This document shows positions 44,434 through 53,347 of a stretch of DNA of 64,000 nucleotides, piece by piece. Position numbers and translations under genes: made by a program. Source of the stretch: Bacteroidales bacterium (GTDB lineage: Bacteria; Bacteroidota; Bacteroidia; Bacteroidales; UBA932); contig JAKSKH010000006.1 in assembly GCA_024401855.1 (NCBI GenBank), forward strand, positions 20,108 through 84,107, written 5' to 3'. Numbering within the stretch: the first letter of the stretch is position 1; each line of letters begins with the position of its first letter. The notes under the pieces are model-generated. The model ran no database searches. It had not been told where the DNA came from and worked only from the letters and a program-made list of their open reading frames with translations.

Positions 44434-45482
44434 CTTTCCTCAACTTTAACCTTCATTCCCGTGGAAACCTTGCGGCTTCCCTCCACAATAATCCTGTCTC
44501 CTTCCTCCAGCCCGCTCAATATAACCACCCCGTCACCTGCAAAATCTCCCACGCGCACATAAGTCTTGACCACGGTATCGTCTGCAGACACGCCCCAGAT
44601 GTATCTTCCGTCCATATCCGTCATTACAGCGGAAGCGGGAATCACTATCCTGGCCTCGTTGGCGGAATAGAGACGGACCTTGCAGACCATGCCGGGCATA
44701 AGCATGTCCGTATCGTCTATGTTCTTGAGGGTGAAATCATATGCGTGTGACAGTCTGGATGCATTCACGCCCTTGACCGCCACATCGGCCCCGACATGCT
44801 TCTCCAGCGCGGGAATCTCAACGTCGGCCCTGGCTCCCAGACTGATTCTGGCATATTCGGACTCGGGCACGCTGAAATGTATCTCCACACTTTCCACATC
44901 GATAATCTGCACCAGAGGCTGGGCGGCAATCACATTCTCCCCACCGTGAACATATACCTCCCCTACGATTCCGCTGAACGGGGCCCGGACCACACAGTCT
45001 TCGAGAGCTTTCCTGGCGGATTTCTCCGCGGCGCGGGCCTTCTCCAGCTGGGTGCGGACCTCAACCATTTTCACTTCCGTTATGCTTCCGGTGCCGTACA
45101 CTTTCTCGGCACGCCCGTATCCGTCTTCCGCCTGCTCCAACGTTGCCTTGGCGATATCGTAGGCGGATGATACCGTTTCAGAATAAACCTTCGCAATCAC
45201 ATCTCCCTTCCTTACCTGCCTTCCCTTGACGGCGACAAGCTCCCTGACGGTTCCGGGGAACTGGTTTGCGACCACAGCGCTCCTGGAAGGCTCCACCATT
45301 CCCACATAGTTAGTGCCCGACAAAGTCTCGCACAGGCCCACTTTCATCACTGCCACAGGCACAGGAACCGATTCTTCAGCCTGGGGTTCGGGAAGTTTCA
45401 ACCTGTCCCGGAAGAAATAGACTATGATTCCAAGCGACATCACTACCAGAACGGAAAAGAGCGTCAACAATACCTTTTTCAT
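44430..45482 (-). CDS. Efflux RND transporter periplasmic adaptor (MFP)
   Basis: The 350-residue protein has an N-terminal membrane helix (about 4-24), a lipoyl-like half motif (VVKGRQVRKGDVIAKVYSE), a helical hairpin, the matching half (DCVVRAPFSGIVGEVYVHGGENV) and a beta-barrel. It links the RND pump to the TolC channel. It lies 12 bases behind the small lipoprotein gene. Confidence 0.94.
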   Translation of the reverse strand: MKKVLLTLFSVLVVMSLGIIVYFFRDRLKLPEPQAEESVPVPVAVMKVGLCETLSGTNYVGMVEPSRSAVVANQFPGTVRELVAVKGRQVRKGDVIAKVYSETVSSAYDIAKATLEQAEDGYGRAEKVYGTGSITEVKMVEVRTQLEKARAAEKSARKALEDCVVRAPFSGIVGEVYVHGGENVIAAQPLVQIIDVESVEIHFSVPESEYARISLGARADVEIPALEKHVGADVAVKGVNASRLSHAYDFTLKNIDDTDMLMPGMVCKVRLYSANEARIVIPASAVMTDMDGRYIWGVSADDTVVKTYVRVGDFAGDGVVILSGLEEGDRIIVEGSRKVSTGMKVKVEER

Positions 45483-45494
45483 AATCCGATACTT

Positions 45495-46043
45495 TTAATT
45501 GGTCTTTGCCACACAGTGCACATCACTTGCAACAACGGTCATATCCACACCGCTCACGGTAAACTTTCCCTGATATTGGAAATCGATGATAAGAACATCT
45601 TCATATTTCTTTCCGCTTCCGGAAAAGGCGACTATTCCGGCACCTATCTTGTCGGTGCCGTCGGTCAGCTGGGCCGCCTTGACGTGTCCGCTCTCCAAAG
45701 TTATGGAGCTTCCGTCCACGCGGCCGGAAGTGACATCGGCGTTGCCGAGCAGATCATTGAAAGTAATCTTGACGTTTCCTTCGGAATCCCCGTCCTTGAG
45801 GACATTCATCTGTCCCTGCTCGGGGTACAGTCCCACCACCACGGGATCGACAGCAACGCCGGCAGCCCTGTACATGGCTAGGGTTGCATCGTCCAGACCG
45901 ACAAGCTGGCTGGGGAGAAGGGTTACTGTTCCGCTGGTCTTGTAGGTATAAGTTCCGGCTATCGTCTGCGACTTGTCCTTTGTACACGATGTCAGGAACA
46001 GGGAGCATAACAAAACAACTCCAACTACGATTCTGTTTTTCAT
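45495..46043 (-). CDS. Lipoprotein of unknown function heading the efflux operon
   Basis: The 182-residue protein has a lipoprotein signal (LFLTSCTKD, Cys20). The mature part starts IAGTYTYKTSGTVTLLPSQL and has repeated beta strands, suggesting a small lipocalin-like or beta-sandwich fold. I do not recognise the family. Its place as first gene of the lipoprotein-MFP-RND-TolC operon suggests a pump accessory or substrate-binding function. Confidence 0.7.
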   Translation of the reverse strand: MKNRIVVGVVLLCSLFLTSCTKDKSQTIAGTYTYKTSGTVTLLPSQLVGLDDATLAMYRAAGVAVDPVVVGLYPEQGQMNVLKDGDSEGNVKITFNDLLGNADVTSGRVDGSSITLESGHVKAAQLTDGTDKIGAGIVAFSGSGKKYEDVLIIDFQYQGKFTVSGVDMTVVASDVHCVAKTN

Positions 46044-46070
46044 ATCCTATAAATTGTATAATTTCCGGGC

Positions 46071-46078
46071 CAAATTTA
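46071..46078 (-). promoter_or_regulatory. Predicted -7 promoter element of the efflux operon
   Basis: Minus strand TAAATTTG matches exactly and lies 27 bases from the ATG of the lipoprotein gene at 46043. Confidence 0.6.
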
Positions 46079-46182
46079 CGCAAAATATGTTCCCGTTTTC
46101 CATATACGATAACCATTTGGATTATTTTATTATCCAAACTACCAATATTTCAACTTCTGGATACAAAATGCAAGAAAAAGAT

Positions 46183-46190
46183 TAATTTTG
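46183..46190 (+). promoter_or_regulatory. Predicted -7 promoter element of the AraC regulator gene
   Basis: TAATTTTG matches exactly, 21 bases before the ATG at 46212. About 100 bases lie between it and the oppositely directed efflux promoter; this A+T-rich space is the likely operator region. Confidence 0.6.
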
Positions 46191-46211
46191 CAAAAAAAGA
46201 ATACAGACAAT

Positions 46212-47123
46212 ATGTCAAGGACTTACAACGACCTCAGCATCAGCGACCTTTCCAAACTTTTCGGTGCGGCGCCCACTGACAATTTTTCAGAAGATTTCCT
46301 GATGGCCAGAGTGAGATACGACGGGTCGAACGATTATCTGAAGTTCCCCTGCAGGCTCAACGCCTATTGCGCCTTCTTCTGTATCAAGGGATCCTTCCTT
46401 GTAGACATCAACGTAACGACCTACAAGGTGACGGAAAACACCATGATAGTCTATACACCCGGCAACATAGTAAAACTTCACATATCAGGACAGCACGACC
46501 TGGACGATCTGGACTTTATCATCGTTGCGGTATCGGGAGAATTCCTCCAGGGAATAAGACTGGACATCTCCAGTCTTTTCGACGAAAGCATAAATGTGCT
46601 GAACAGCCCATGCATTACGATAGGAGAAGCGGAACGGAAAATCCTGTACGACTACTATCTGCTTGCCAGTGACCTTTATCTCCTCGACAACGCAGGCGTA
46701 AAGGAGGCGATGCGCTCGATAGTGACATCTCTGTTCAGCATTGTAGGCGGCATGAGGAAGAACGAGATAGATACAAAATACGGAGAACGGCACCCGGGTC
46801 AGGACCATGCAAAATATCTTTTCAACCAGTTCATGATGCTGGTGACAAAATACTACCATACGGAAAAGGAAGTGGGTTTCTATGCGGACAAACTGTGCAT
46901 AACACCGAAGTATCTTTCAAGACTCGTGAAGGAAGTAAGCGGCAAATCCGCACCGCAATGGATAAATTCATTCATCACCCTGGAAGCCAAGAATCTCCTG
47001 AAATATTCCGAAATGAGCGGCAAGGAGATTGCGGCCCGTCTCAATTTTGCGGGAGTTCCGTCTTTCTACAAATTCTTCAAGGCGCAGACAGGAATGACTC
47101 CGGGGGAATATAAATCAATATAG
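46212..47123 (+). CDS. AraC family transcriptional regulator
   Basis: The 303-residue protein has an N-terminal cupin-like sensor domain (about 20-170) and a C-terminal AraC double HTH (about 205-303; YADKLCITPKYLSRLVKEVSG, then SEMSGKEIAARLNFAGVPSFYKFFKAQTGMTPGEYK). It is divergent from the lipoprotein-MFP-RND-TolC operon and is the likely regulator of it; the ligand is unknown. The ATG at 46212 is used rather than the TTG at 46188 inside the promoter region. Confidence 0.93.
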   Translation: MSRTYNDLSISDLSKLFGAAPTDNFSEDFLMARVRYDGSNDYLKFPCRLNAYCAFFCIKGSFLVDINVTTYKVTENTMIVYTPGNIVKLHISGQHDLDDLDFIIVAVSGEFLQGIRLDISSLFDESINVLNSPCITIGEAERKILYDYYLLASDLYLLDNAGVKEAMRSIVTSLFSIVGGMRKNEIDTKYGERHPGQDHAKYLFNQFMMLVTKYYHTEKEVGFYADKLCITPKYLSRLVKEVSGKSAPQWINSFITLEAKNLLKYSEMSGKEIAARLNFAGVPSFYKFFKAQTGMTPGEYKSI

Positions 47124-47133
47124 CGTCAACAAA

Positions 47134-47165
47134 TTTGAAAATATGCCGGCGGTTAGATATATTTG
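47134..47165 (+). promoter_or_regulatory. Promoter of the AbiEi-like gene
   Basis: TTTG (47134-47137) and TATATTTG (47158-47165) are 20 bases apart. Nine bases separate the -7 element from the ATG at 47175, so the leader would be only about five bases. Confidence 0.7.
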
Positions 47166-47174
47166 TATCCGATT

Positions 47175-47888
47175 ATGACTGAAGCTGAAAAATATATCCT
47201 TAATTACGGCAAAGGCAGAAAGCAGTTCTCCTATTCGGAGCTGAAGGCCTCAACAGAAGAATTTGGAAGCTCCTACATCAACTGGACCCTGGTCCAGCTG
47301 GTGGAGAAGGGAGAACTCGTAAGAGTCGGACACGGAATATATGCAATCACGGACGTGGAGGAATTCGACTACGTTCCGGACGAAGCCACCATACGCCTTT
47401 ATGACTACCTGACAAAGGAATTCCCAAGGCAGAGTTTCTGCGTTTACAAGGGCGAAATACTGAACCCGCTTCTTGACACGCCCGGAATCAATGCGCTCAC
47501 TTATGTCGAGACGGACAGGTCAAGGACGGAAATCGTATTCCGCAAGCTGCAGGCAGACGGAGAGAAGGTATTTCACAAACCGTCAAGGCAGGTATTGAAA
47601 GACTACGTCAACGTGAGTTCCCCGTCTGTCATAGTCCGCCCCCTCATTACGGATTCCCCCCTGCTATTCATAGACGGAATAGAATGTCCCTCCATTGAAA
47701 AACTGCTCATCGATGTGAGGAGGGAACACGATTTCGATTACCTGGGGCAGAGTCAGAAGTCCGCCATGCTCCGGACAGCCTTGCAGAATTTTGCAGTGAA
47801 CAGAAGCACACTTCTGCGATATGCCGGGAGGAGAGGTATCTTTGAGGAGATACAGCGGGAACTGGAATCACAGGACATACGCCCCTGA
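47175..47888 (+). CDS. AbiEi antitoxin-like winged-helix protein (DUF6577-like)
   Basis: The 237-residue protein has an N-terminal winged HTH (about 1-60, YILNYGKGRKQFSYSELKAS, then LVQLVEKGELVRVGHGIYAI), the form found in AbiEi and other type IV antitoxins. The C-terminal part contains RPLITDSPLLFIDGIECPSIEKLLIDV and a final helix region, like the AbiEi C-terminal domain and the related DUF6577. No AbiEii nucleotidyltransferase gene stands next to it; the downstream gene is the convergent menA, which it overlaps by 21 bases. A plain regulator is equally possible. Confidence 0.65.
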   Translation: MTEAEKYILNYGKGRKQFSYSELKASTEEFGSSYINWTLVQLVEKGELVRVGHGIYAITDVEEFDYVPDEATIRLYDYLTKEFPRQSFCVYKGEILNPLLDTPGINALTYVETDRSRTEIVFRKLQADGEKVFHKPSRQVLKDYVNVSSPSVIVRPLITDSPLLFIDGIECPSIEKLLIDVRREHDFDYLGQSQKSAMLRTALQNFAVNRSTLLRYAGRRGIFEEIQRELESQDIRP

Positions 47889-48764
47889 CGCGAAAAGCAC
47901 GGAAGTCAGGAACGTACTCATCACAATCAAGGGAAGCATAGGGTCAAGGGAACGGTCCTCCCTCGTCCATACGCCCTTGAGATGCAGGACAAACAAAGGC
48001 ATCGTAATAAAGAACAGCCATTGTTTCCAGTCCACGGCTGTAAGTATGTTGAAGACAAGCAGCAGCGCCCAGCCGGTGACAACGAGCGCGGTCTGGTAGA
48101 TGCGCGCCTTCTTCAAGCCCAGTTTCAGTGCAACCGTAGTCCTTGTAGAGGCATCTGTCTTCATGTCACGTATATTGTTGACATTCAGAACTCCTATGCT
48201 CCAGCACCCTATTGCGGCCGCCGGAAGGCTCCACAAGCCGCTTAAAGTATGTGAACACACATATCCGGCTCCCATGACTGAAATCAGCCCGAAAAATACA
48301 AATACGAAAACATCTCCGAGCCCCCTGTACCCGTAGGGGTTGTCGCCGAGGGTATAGTGCATCGCAGCCCAGACGGCGGAAGCGCCCAGGAGAAGAAGAG
48401 CGGCGGGTTCGACAGCCAGGACAGTCCTGAAACTGCACAGAACCATTATAAGACCGCTGATGCAGCACAGACCGGCAATAATGACTATAAGGCGCTTCAT
48501 CTCAGGCACGGTCATCTCCCCGTCCTGGATGGAATAATGGATACCCTGACGGTCGGATGTATCGGTGCCGTGGAGGGTGTCGCCCAACTCGTTCGACAAA
48601 TTGGAGAGTATCTGAAGGAAGGCCGCCGTAAACAAAAGGGCGGTTACGGTGGGAACATTGAGTGTCACTACAGAGGATGCCAGCGAAATGCCGACGATAA
48701 TCCCCGCAAGGGAGAGCGGAAGCGTACGGAGACGCATTGATTTGAGACAAGCTTTTACAGTCAT
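47868..48764 (-). CDS. menA: 1,4-dihydroxy-2-naphthoate polyprenyltransferase
   Basis: The 298-residue membrane protein belongs to the UbiA superfamily: nine or so helices, the first Asp-rich motif NELGDTLHGTDTSDRQG (about 58-75) and the second motif NNIRDMKTDASTRTTVALKLG (about 193-213). It attaches the polyprenyl chain to dihydroxynaphthoate in menaquinone synthesis. It is directly preceded by menG, the next enzyme of the pathway. Confidence 0.96.
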   Translation of the reverse strand: MTVKACLKSMRLRTLPLSLAGIIVGISLASSVVTLNVPTVTALLFTAAFLQILSNLSNELGDTLHGTDTSDRQGIHYSIQDGEMTVPEMKRLIVIIAGLCCISGLIMVLCSFRTVLAVEPAALLLLGASAVWAAMHYTLGDNPYGYRGLGDVFVFVFFGLISVMGAGYVCSHTLSGLWSLPAAAIGCWSIGVLNVNNIRDMKTDASTRTTVALKLGLKKARIYQTALVVTGWALLLVFNILTAVDWKQWLFFITMPLFVLHLKGVWTREDRSLDPMLPLIVMSTFLTSVLFASGAYVL

Positions 48765-48765
48765 A

Positions 48766-49479
48766 TCATTTTTCTCCGCAATACATGCGGCATATTCCTG
48801 AAGTGAATGCCTTATGGGTTACGTTCCGGTAGCCGCAATCACGCATCACAGCCATCCATTCATCCTTTCCGGGGAATCCCAGTACGGAAGCGGGGAGATA
48901 TCTGTATGCCGCCCTGTCACCGGAAACGAGTCCGCCCACGGACGGAAGAATCTTTGTGAAATATAAACAGTAGAACCACTTGAGAACCTTGTTCGAAGGG
49001 ACGGAAAGTTCCAGGATCACAAGTCTTCCGCCAGGTTTGAGCACGCGCAGAATCTCCTTCAAGGCCTTCTCCCTGTTCTCGAAATTACGTATGCCGAATG
49101 CGATTGTGGCCACATCGAACTCCCCGTCGGCGAAACGCATTTTCTCACTGTTGCCCTGTTCTGCCGAAACCCTGTCCGCCAGGCCTGCGGCGGAGACCTT
49201 CCTCCTCATCACATCAAGCATGCCCTCGGACAGGTCCACTCCCGTCACCGTTGTGCCGGAAGGACTGTGTGAGGCTATCTCAATGCTGAAGTCGCCTGTT
49301 CCGCAGGCTATGTCCAGAATCTGTACGGGATCTTCCCCCACAATAATCCGGCGAAGGGCCCGCCTCCTCCATATCCTGTCCACCCCAAGGGAAAGAATAT
49401 GGTTCAACCTGTCATAATCTGGGGCAATGGAGTCGAACATCGACTGTATCTTCCCCGCATCCGGACCTTTCCTGTTCAT
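48766..49479 (-). CDS. menG: Demethylmenaquinone methyltransferase
   Basis: The 237-residue class I SAM methyltransferase shows FDSIAPDYDRLNHILSLGVD at the start, the SAM loop ILDIACGTGDFSIEI, and the UbiE/MenG motif PGGRLVILELSVP. It makes the last methylation of menaquinone. The start is the ATG at 49479; a TTG upstream overlaps the GH2 gene. It lies one base from menA. Confidence 0.95.
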   Translation of the reverse strand: MNRKGPDAGKIQSMFDSIAPDYDRLNHILSLGVDRIWRRRALRRIIVGEDPVQILDIACGTGDFSIEIASHSPSGTTVTGVDLSEGMLDVMRRKVSAAGLADRVSAEQGNSEKMRFADGEFDVATIAFGIRNFENREKALKEILRVLKPGGRLVILELSVPSNKVLKWFYCLYFTKILPSVGGLVSGDRAAYRYLPASVLGFPGKDEWMAVMRDCGYRNVTHKAFTSGICRMYCGEK

Positions 49480-49489
49480 ATACGAGCGT

Positions 49490-52400
49490 TTACTCCGCAA
49501 AGATAGAAAAAGAAGCTTTCATCATTGACAGAAAATCAGGTTTGTTCACGCATCTGAAGGAAGCGCCGCCGAAGTCCTCCAATTGAGGTATGTCTATTTC
49601 CAACCTGTTCCAGCCCTGTTGCAGAGGCAGTTCGCGGAATATTGTCTCATTCCAGTTGCCGGATGCCGTCCTGTGTTCCTTACCGTTTATCCTGAGCCTG
49701 CTTCCACCGCATCTTACAACGAGGGAAAGCTTGGGCATGTCCGGTTCGATGAGAAGGTCGTCCAGCGGTCTGGGACTGAAAACGTACATTTCAAGTCTGC
49801 CGTCCCTGACGGACTTTTCCGTACCTGCGGGGAAGAAAAGTTCTCCGTCGCGCAGGAAGAACATCTGGTCAGCATCCTTCTCCAGGGTCCTGCAGCGTAC
49901 GCCCGCATTTGACAGAATGGCGGCGAGTGTCCTGAACCCCTTCTCGGAGTCCGCAAAGTCGGTCAGGGTGCTGACATAGATTCCGTCATTCATCACAAAG
50001 ACAGGAAGAGACTTGGTGCATTCATATTCGCTTCTGAGAACGGCGGCTGTCTTAGAGTCTTCGCCTCTCCTGTTCCAGCTTCTCCATTCTGTACGGCAGG
50101 CATTCAGAAGCACGGTCCCATAATCTACAAAATCTCCCTTGAGCGTATAACGCGATGCGTCCGAACGCTGGAGTTCACAGAAATAGAAGTCCGAGTTATT
50201 GAGCCCCCTTGTCCAGGAAATCTGTTCCGGAAGGAATGTAGCCCGGTGGAGCTCATCCATTTCGAGCTCCTTCGGGAGAAGGGAGTTGTAGAAGCCGAGC
50301 GTTTCCGGAACTATGCCCCACAGCCAAAGGTCTGCGCCTGCAGCCATATCGGCCGCCACAGTCTGCCTGACGCGGAGAGGAATTTCCTTCGATGCATCTA
50401 TGATGTACAGAGCTTCTGACGGAACAGTGACTTTATCCGAGAAAATTACGCCCTGCGCATCCAGAATGCGTTTCGTCCGGCCCGATTCCCCTACGAACAC
50501 CACTTCACCGTATTTCTTTGCGGGCTCTGCCGGAAGAGCTTCATATACCGATTTGTCGATTTCCGCCCAAGGAGACCACCCTGGACCGCCCGGGGCATTG
50601 ACAGCCCTCATAGCATCGTACATGGGCCAGGGGTCGAACAGAGGGAGAGACGGGTCGTACCCAGGGTTGAGAGTCGTACAGTAGGGGCCCATCCTTTCCG
50701 GCTGAACGCCCGGAAGGCCTTCCTCATACTTTCCGAAGAAGACACCGTCTTCATTCAGGTCCGGGGCTTTTGAAAGATCCCTCAGACCCAGGGGAAGAGG
50801 CTTGAGCGAATACCACACCATATTGAACACGGTGGAGTATGACGCTCCGTTCTCCCTTTGTGCGGAGATGAGCCTGTATGCCTCGTTTGCAATTGCCTCC
50901 ATACGTCCCTGCTGGCTTTCGTAGGCTCTCTCCCCGTTATATTCCGAGGCCTGCTCCGGGGTTCCGTAATAAGCCATTCCATGCTCCCCGATACCCCAGG
51001 GCTTACCTATCCGTATCCATTCCCTCATGGAATCGTCATCGCCGTAATGGCCCACCGTCACGGGAAGGATGCCGTTGCCGTCATCTTCGCCGTCGGACGA
51101 AATCCACGGGCGCGTGGAGTCGTTTTCGCGGACGATGTCCCTCCAATCGGACCAGGCTTTTTCCTGAAGCGGAATGAGGTCCGGTCTCCTGTCCACATCT
51201 ATGATGACGGGCTTGTTCTCATTGCTTATGCTCCATCCGAAGACAGAGGCATGGTTGCGGTCGCGGAGAACCTGCCTGCGCAGCTGGTCCTTCGAATGTT
51301 CCCAGAATTCCGGAGAATCGAACTTGGGTCCGCCGTCGCTTCCCCAGTTTGCCGTCTCATCCAGGACGCATATCCCCATCTCATCGGCCACGTCAAGATA
51401 GAACTGCGGATATATCTGGGCGTGCGGACGCACCGCGTTGCCGTTCATACCCTTGATTGCAGTGAACCAGGCCCAGGCATAGCGTCTGGTCATCTGCGGA
51501 ATACCCATGAAATGCCAGGAGTCGCCGCGGAGTTCATATGGTTTTCCGTTAAGGCAATGCGTTGTGCCTTCCAGAGTCCATTCCCTCCATCCGAAACGGA
51601 CATACTTGAGATCGACCGTCTGTTTCCTCCCGTTCAGAGAGAGAAGCAGGGAATAGAGGTTGGGCGATTCGGGTGTCCAGAACCTGAGGGAGCCCTCGCC
51701 CACCGGAACGCTGATTGTAACCTTTTCCTTTTCCCCGGGGGCTACACTGACTCTGGTGCACGGGACATCAAGGACATCCTTCCCGAGATCCCAGGCAGGA
51801 ACGGGAGCCTCGTTCACTCCCCTGCCGGCCAGGTTAAGCCACTCCTTCACAACTCCCTGAAGCGACAAGTCCGCCTTCTTAGTGTCCGCATTGCTGACTG
51901 TCACATCCATTTCCAGAACACCTTTCGACACCAGAGGTTTCACATATACATCCTCTATGTTCACCTTGGGCACGGCCTCAAGGAAGACGTCCTGCCATAT
52001 TCCGCTGATGTGGATACCCCACATCGAGCCTGCAGGGACAATTCTGCGGCCGACGGTGGAGTTGTCCTCGAAAAGGGCCTGGTTCCTGACACCGACAAGT
52101 ATCTCGGCCGTCCCGCCGGGCTTGACGACATCAGTGATGTCGGCGCTGAAAGGGAGAAAGAGGTCGAAGTTTTCGCATACCTTCGTTCCGTTGACGTAGA
52201 CCTCGGCGTTCCCGGCCACCGCCTCAAAATATAACTTGATGATCTTGTCCTCCCATCCGGAGGGTATCGATACCGTCTTTTTCATCCAGGCCATCTTCAC
52301 GTCAGCCCACTCTTTCGGGTACGAGGGGTAATTCCTGTGATCCGGACCTTCCAGATTGCCGTATACGAAACTGTTGATATTCCAGGGTGAAGGGATTTTG

Positions 52401-52636
52401 ATCCTGACATCACTCCATCCGTCCTCCGTGGGCATGGTCAGTGCCGGCGCCACCCCCGCGCCTTGTCTGTACGAATCGGGGACAGCCACCGGCTGGAAGT
52501 CCCAGTATCCGTTCAGGCAGACTTCGTCGCGCCATTGCTTTTCGGTACGGTTCACCAAGCCTTCATGAGGGGCGAAACGGAAGGGATAGACAAGGAGGGG
52601 CATCATTGCCACGATGCATGTTATTATTCTACTCAT
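49490..52636 (-). CDS. Secreted GH2 family glycoside hydrolase
   Basis: The 1048-residue protein has a signal peptide (about 1-19), GH2 sugar-binding jelly roll (about 20-200, NGYWDFQPV, PSPWNINSFVYG), immunoglobulin-like domain (210-310) and the TIM barrel (320-600). The likely acid/base Glu is in WSISNENKP and the likely nucleophile in GIGEHGMAYYG. After the barrel an extra region (650-1048) includes beta-rich segments, perhaps a carbohydrate-binding module (NRLEIDIPQLEDFGGASFRC). Substrate unknown: galactoside, glucuronide or mannoside. The ATG at 52636 is used; a longer start would overlap the upstream gene. Confidence 0.88.
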   Translation of the reverse strand: MSRIITCIVAMMPLLVYPFRFAPHEGLVNRTEKQWRDEVCLNGYWDFQPVAVPDSYRQGAGVAPALTMPTEDGWSDVRIKIPSPWNINSFVYGNLEGPDHRNYPSYPKEWADVKMAWMKKTVSIPSGWEDKIIKLYFEAVAGNAEVYVNGTKVCENFDLFLPFSADITDVVKPGGTAEILVGVRNQALFEDNSTVGRRIVPAGSMWGIHISGIWQDVFLEAVPKVNIEDVYVKPLVSKGVLEMDVTVSNADTKKADLSLQGVVKEWLNLAGRGVNEAPVPAWDLGKDVLDVPCTRVSVAPGEKEKVTISVPVGEGSLRFWTPESPNLYSLLLSLNGRKQTVDLKYVRFGWREWTLEGTTHCLNGKPYELRGDSWHFMGIPQMTRRYAWAWFTAIKGMNGNAVRPHAQIYPQFYLDVADEMGICVLDETANWGSDGGPKFDSPEFWEHSKDQLRRQVLRDRNHASVFGWSISNENKPVIIDVDRRPDLIPLQEKAWSDWRDIVRENDSTRPWISSDGEDDGNGILPVTVGHYGDDDSMREWIRIGKPWGIGEHGMAYYGTPEQASEYNGERAYESQQGRMEAIANEAYRLISAQRENGASYSTVFNMVWYSLKPLPLGLRDLSKAPDLNEDGVFFGKYEEGLPGVQPERMGPYCTTLNPGYDPSLPLFDPWPMYDAMRAVNAPGGPGWSPWAEIDKSVYEALPAEPAKKYGEVVFVGESGRTKRILDAQGVIFSDKVTVPSEALYIIDASKEIPLRVRQTVAADMAAGADLWLWGIVPETLGFYNSLLPKELEMDELHRATFLPEQISWTRGLNNSDFYFCELQRSDASRYTLKGDFVDYGTVLLNACRTEWRSWNRRGEDSKTAAVLRSEYECTKSLPVFVMNDGIYVSTLTDFADSEKGFRTLAAILSNAGVRCRTLEKDADQMFFLRDGELFFPAGTEKSVRDGRLEMYVFSPRPLDDLLIEPDMPKLSLVVRCGGSRLRINGKEHRTASGNWNETIFRELPLQQGWNRLEIDIPQLEDFGGASFRCVNKPDFLSMMKASFSIFAE

Positions 52637-52646
52637 TTGAACTGAT

Positions 52647-53183
52647 TTATTCTGAAAAAACCGGAGATGCCACGCCGTGGCCATAGATGCAGTCCGCTAT
52701 CTTCCCGAGCCACACGGCGTCCGTGCTGTCGAAGGTGCCGTGTTCCCGGCTGTCGATATCCAGCACGGCAACCACCCGTCCGTGAGCTCTCACCGGCACC
52801 ACGATTTCGCTTTTCGATTCCGAAGAGCATGCAATATGTCCGGGGAATTCGGACACATCAGGAACGACCACCGTCCTGTCTTCAGCCCACGCCGTCCCGC
52901 AGACACCTTTCCCGAAAGGGATTCTTGTGCAGGCAAGCGGACCTTGGAAAGGGCCGAGAACCAGAACGCCACCGTCATCCACCCTATAGAAGCCCGTCCA
53001 CCAGAATCCGAATTCATGATGGATAAGTGCCACCAGATTCGCCATTCTTGCTATCACGTCCTCCTCACCGCTCATCAGGGAATGAACTGCAGGAAGAAGT
53101 GCCGCATACCGTTCTTCTTTTGCCATTGCCTTTGACATGCCTATCACCTGAGCATCCTGCAAGCTTATTATCTCATATTTCAT
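52647..53183 (-). CDS. Free methionine-R-sulfoxide reductase (GAF domain)
   Basis: The 178-residue protein is a single GAF domain with the fRMsr signature GPLACTRIPFGKGVCGTAWA and FPGHIACSSESKSEIVVPV: three Cys residues in the spacing of E. coli fRMsr (Cys84, Cys94, Cys118), which reduces free Met-R-sulfoxide. It heads the minus-strand run to GH2, menG and menA, although co-transcription of such different genes is only inferred from spacing. Confidence 0.92.
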   Translation of the reverse strand: MKYEIISLQDAQVIGMSKAMAKEERYAALLPAVHSLMSGEEDVIARMANLVALIHHEFGFWWTGFYRVDDGGVLVLGPFQGPLACTRIPFGKGVCGTAWAEDRTVVVPDVSEFPGHIACSSESKSEIVVPVRAHGRVVAVLDIDSREHGTFDSTDAVWLGKIADCIYGHGVASPVFSE

Positions 53184-53207
53184 GAAACAGTGTATGATTG
53201 GTCTTTG

Positions 53208-53215
53208 CAAAGATA
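53208..53215 (-). promoter_or_regulatory. Predicted -7 promoter element of the fRMsr gene
   Basis: Minus strand TATCTTTG matches exactly, 24 bases before the ATG at 53183. Confidence 0.6.
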
Positions 53216-53319
53216 TTAAAAATACGCAAATAACAACCGTTGCCTTGCCTGTGTCGGAAGCGCCGATCCGGCAGAAGCCGATTTTGGAACAACAGCAAAC
53301 ATAATTATTTAAAATGTTC

Positions 53320-53327
53320 TATATTTG
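53320..53327 (+). promoter_or_regulatory. Predicted -7 promoter element of the secreted repeat protein gene
   Basis: TATATTTG matches exactly, 20 bases before the ATG at 53348. The 164-base gap between the divergent starts holds nothing else recognised. Confidence 0.6.
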
Positions 53328-53347
53328 TCATTATACACAAGTTCCTT

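Noticed and set aside
46044-46211. Small RNA gene in the efflux/AraC intergenic gap
   Set aside because: The gap holds two promoters and A+T-rich DNA but no stable hairpin or terminator that would define an RNA.
50858-52234. 458-codon open frame opposite the GH2 gene
   Set aside because: Antisense shadow of a recognisable glycosidase, without signal or motif of its own.
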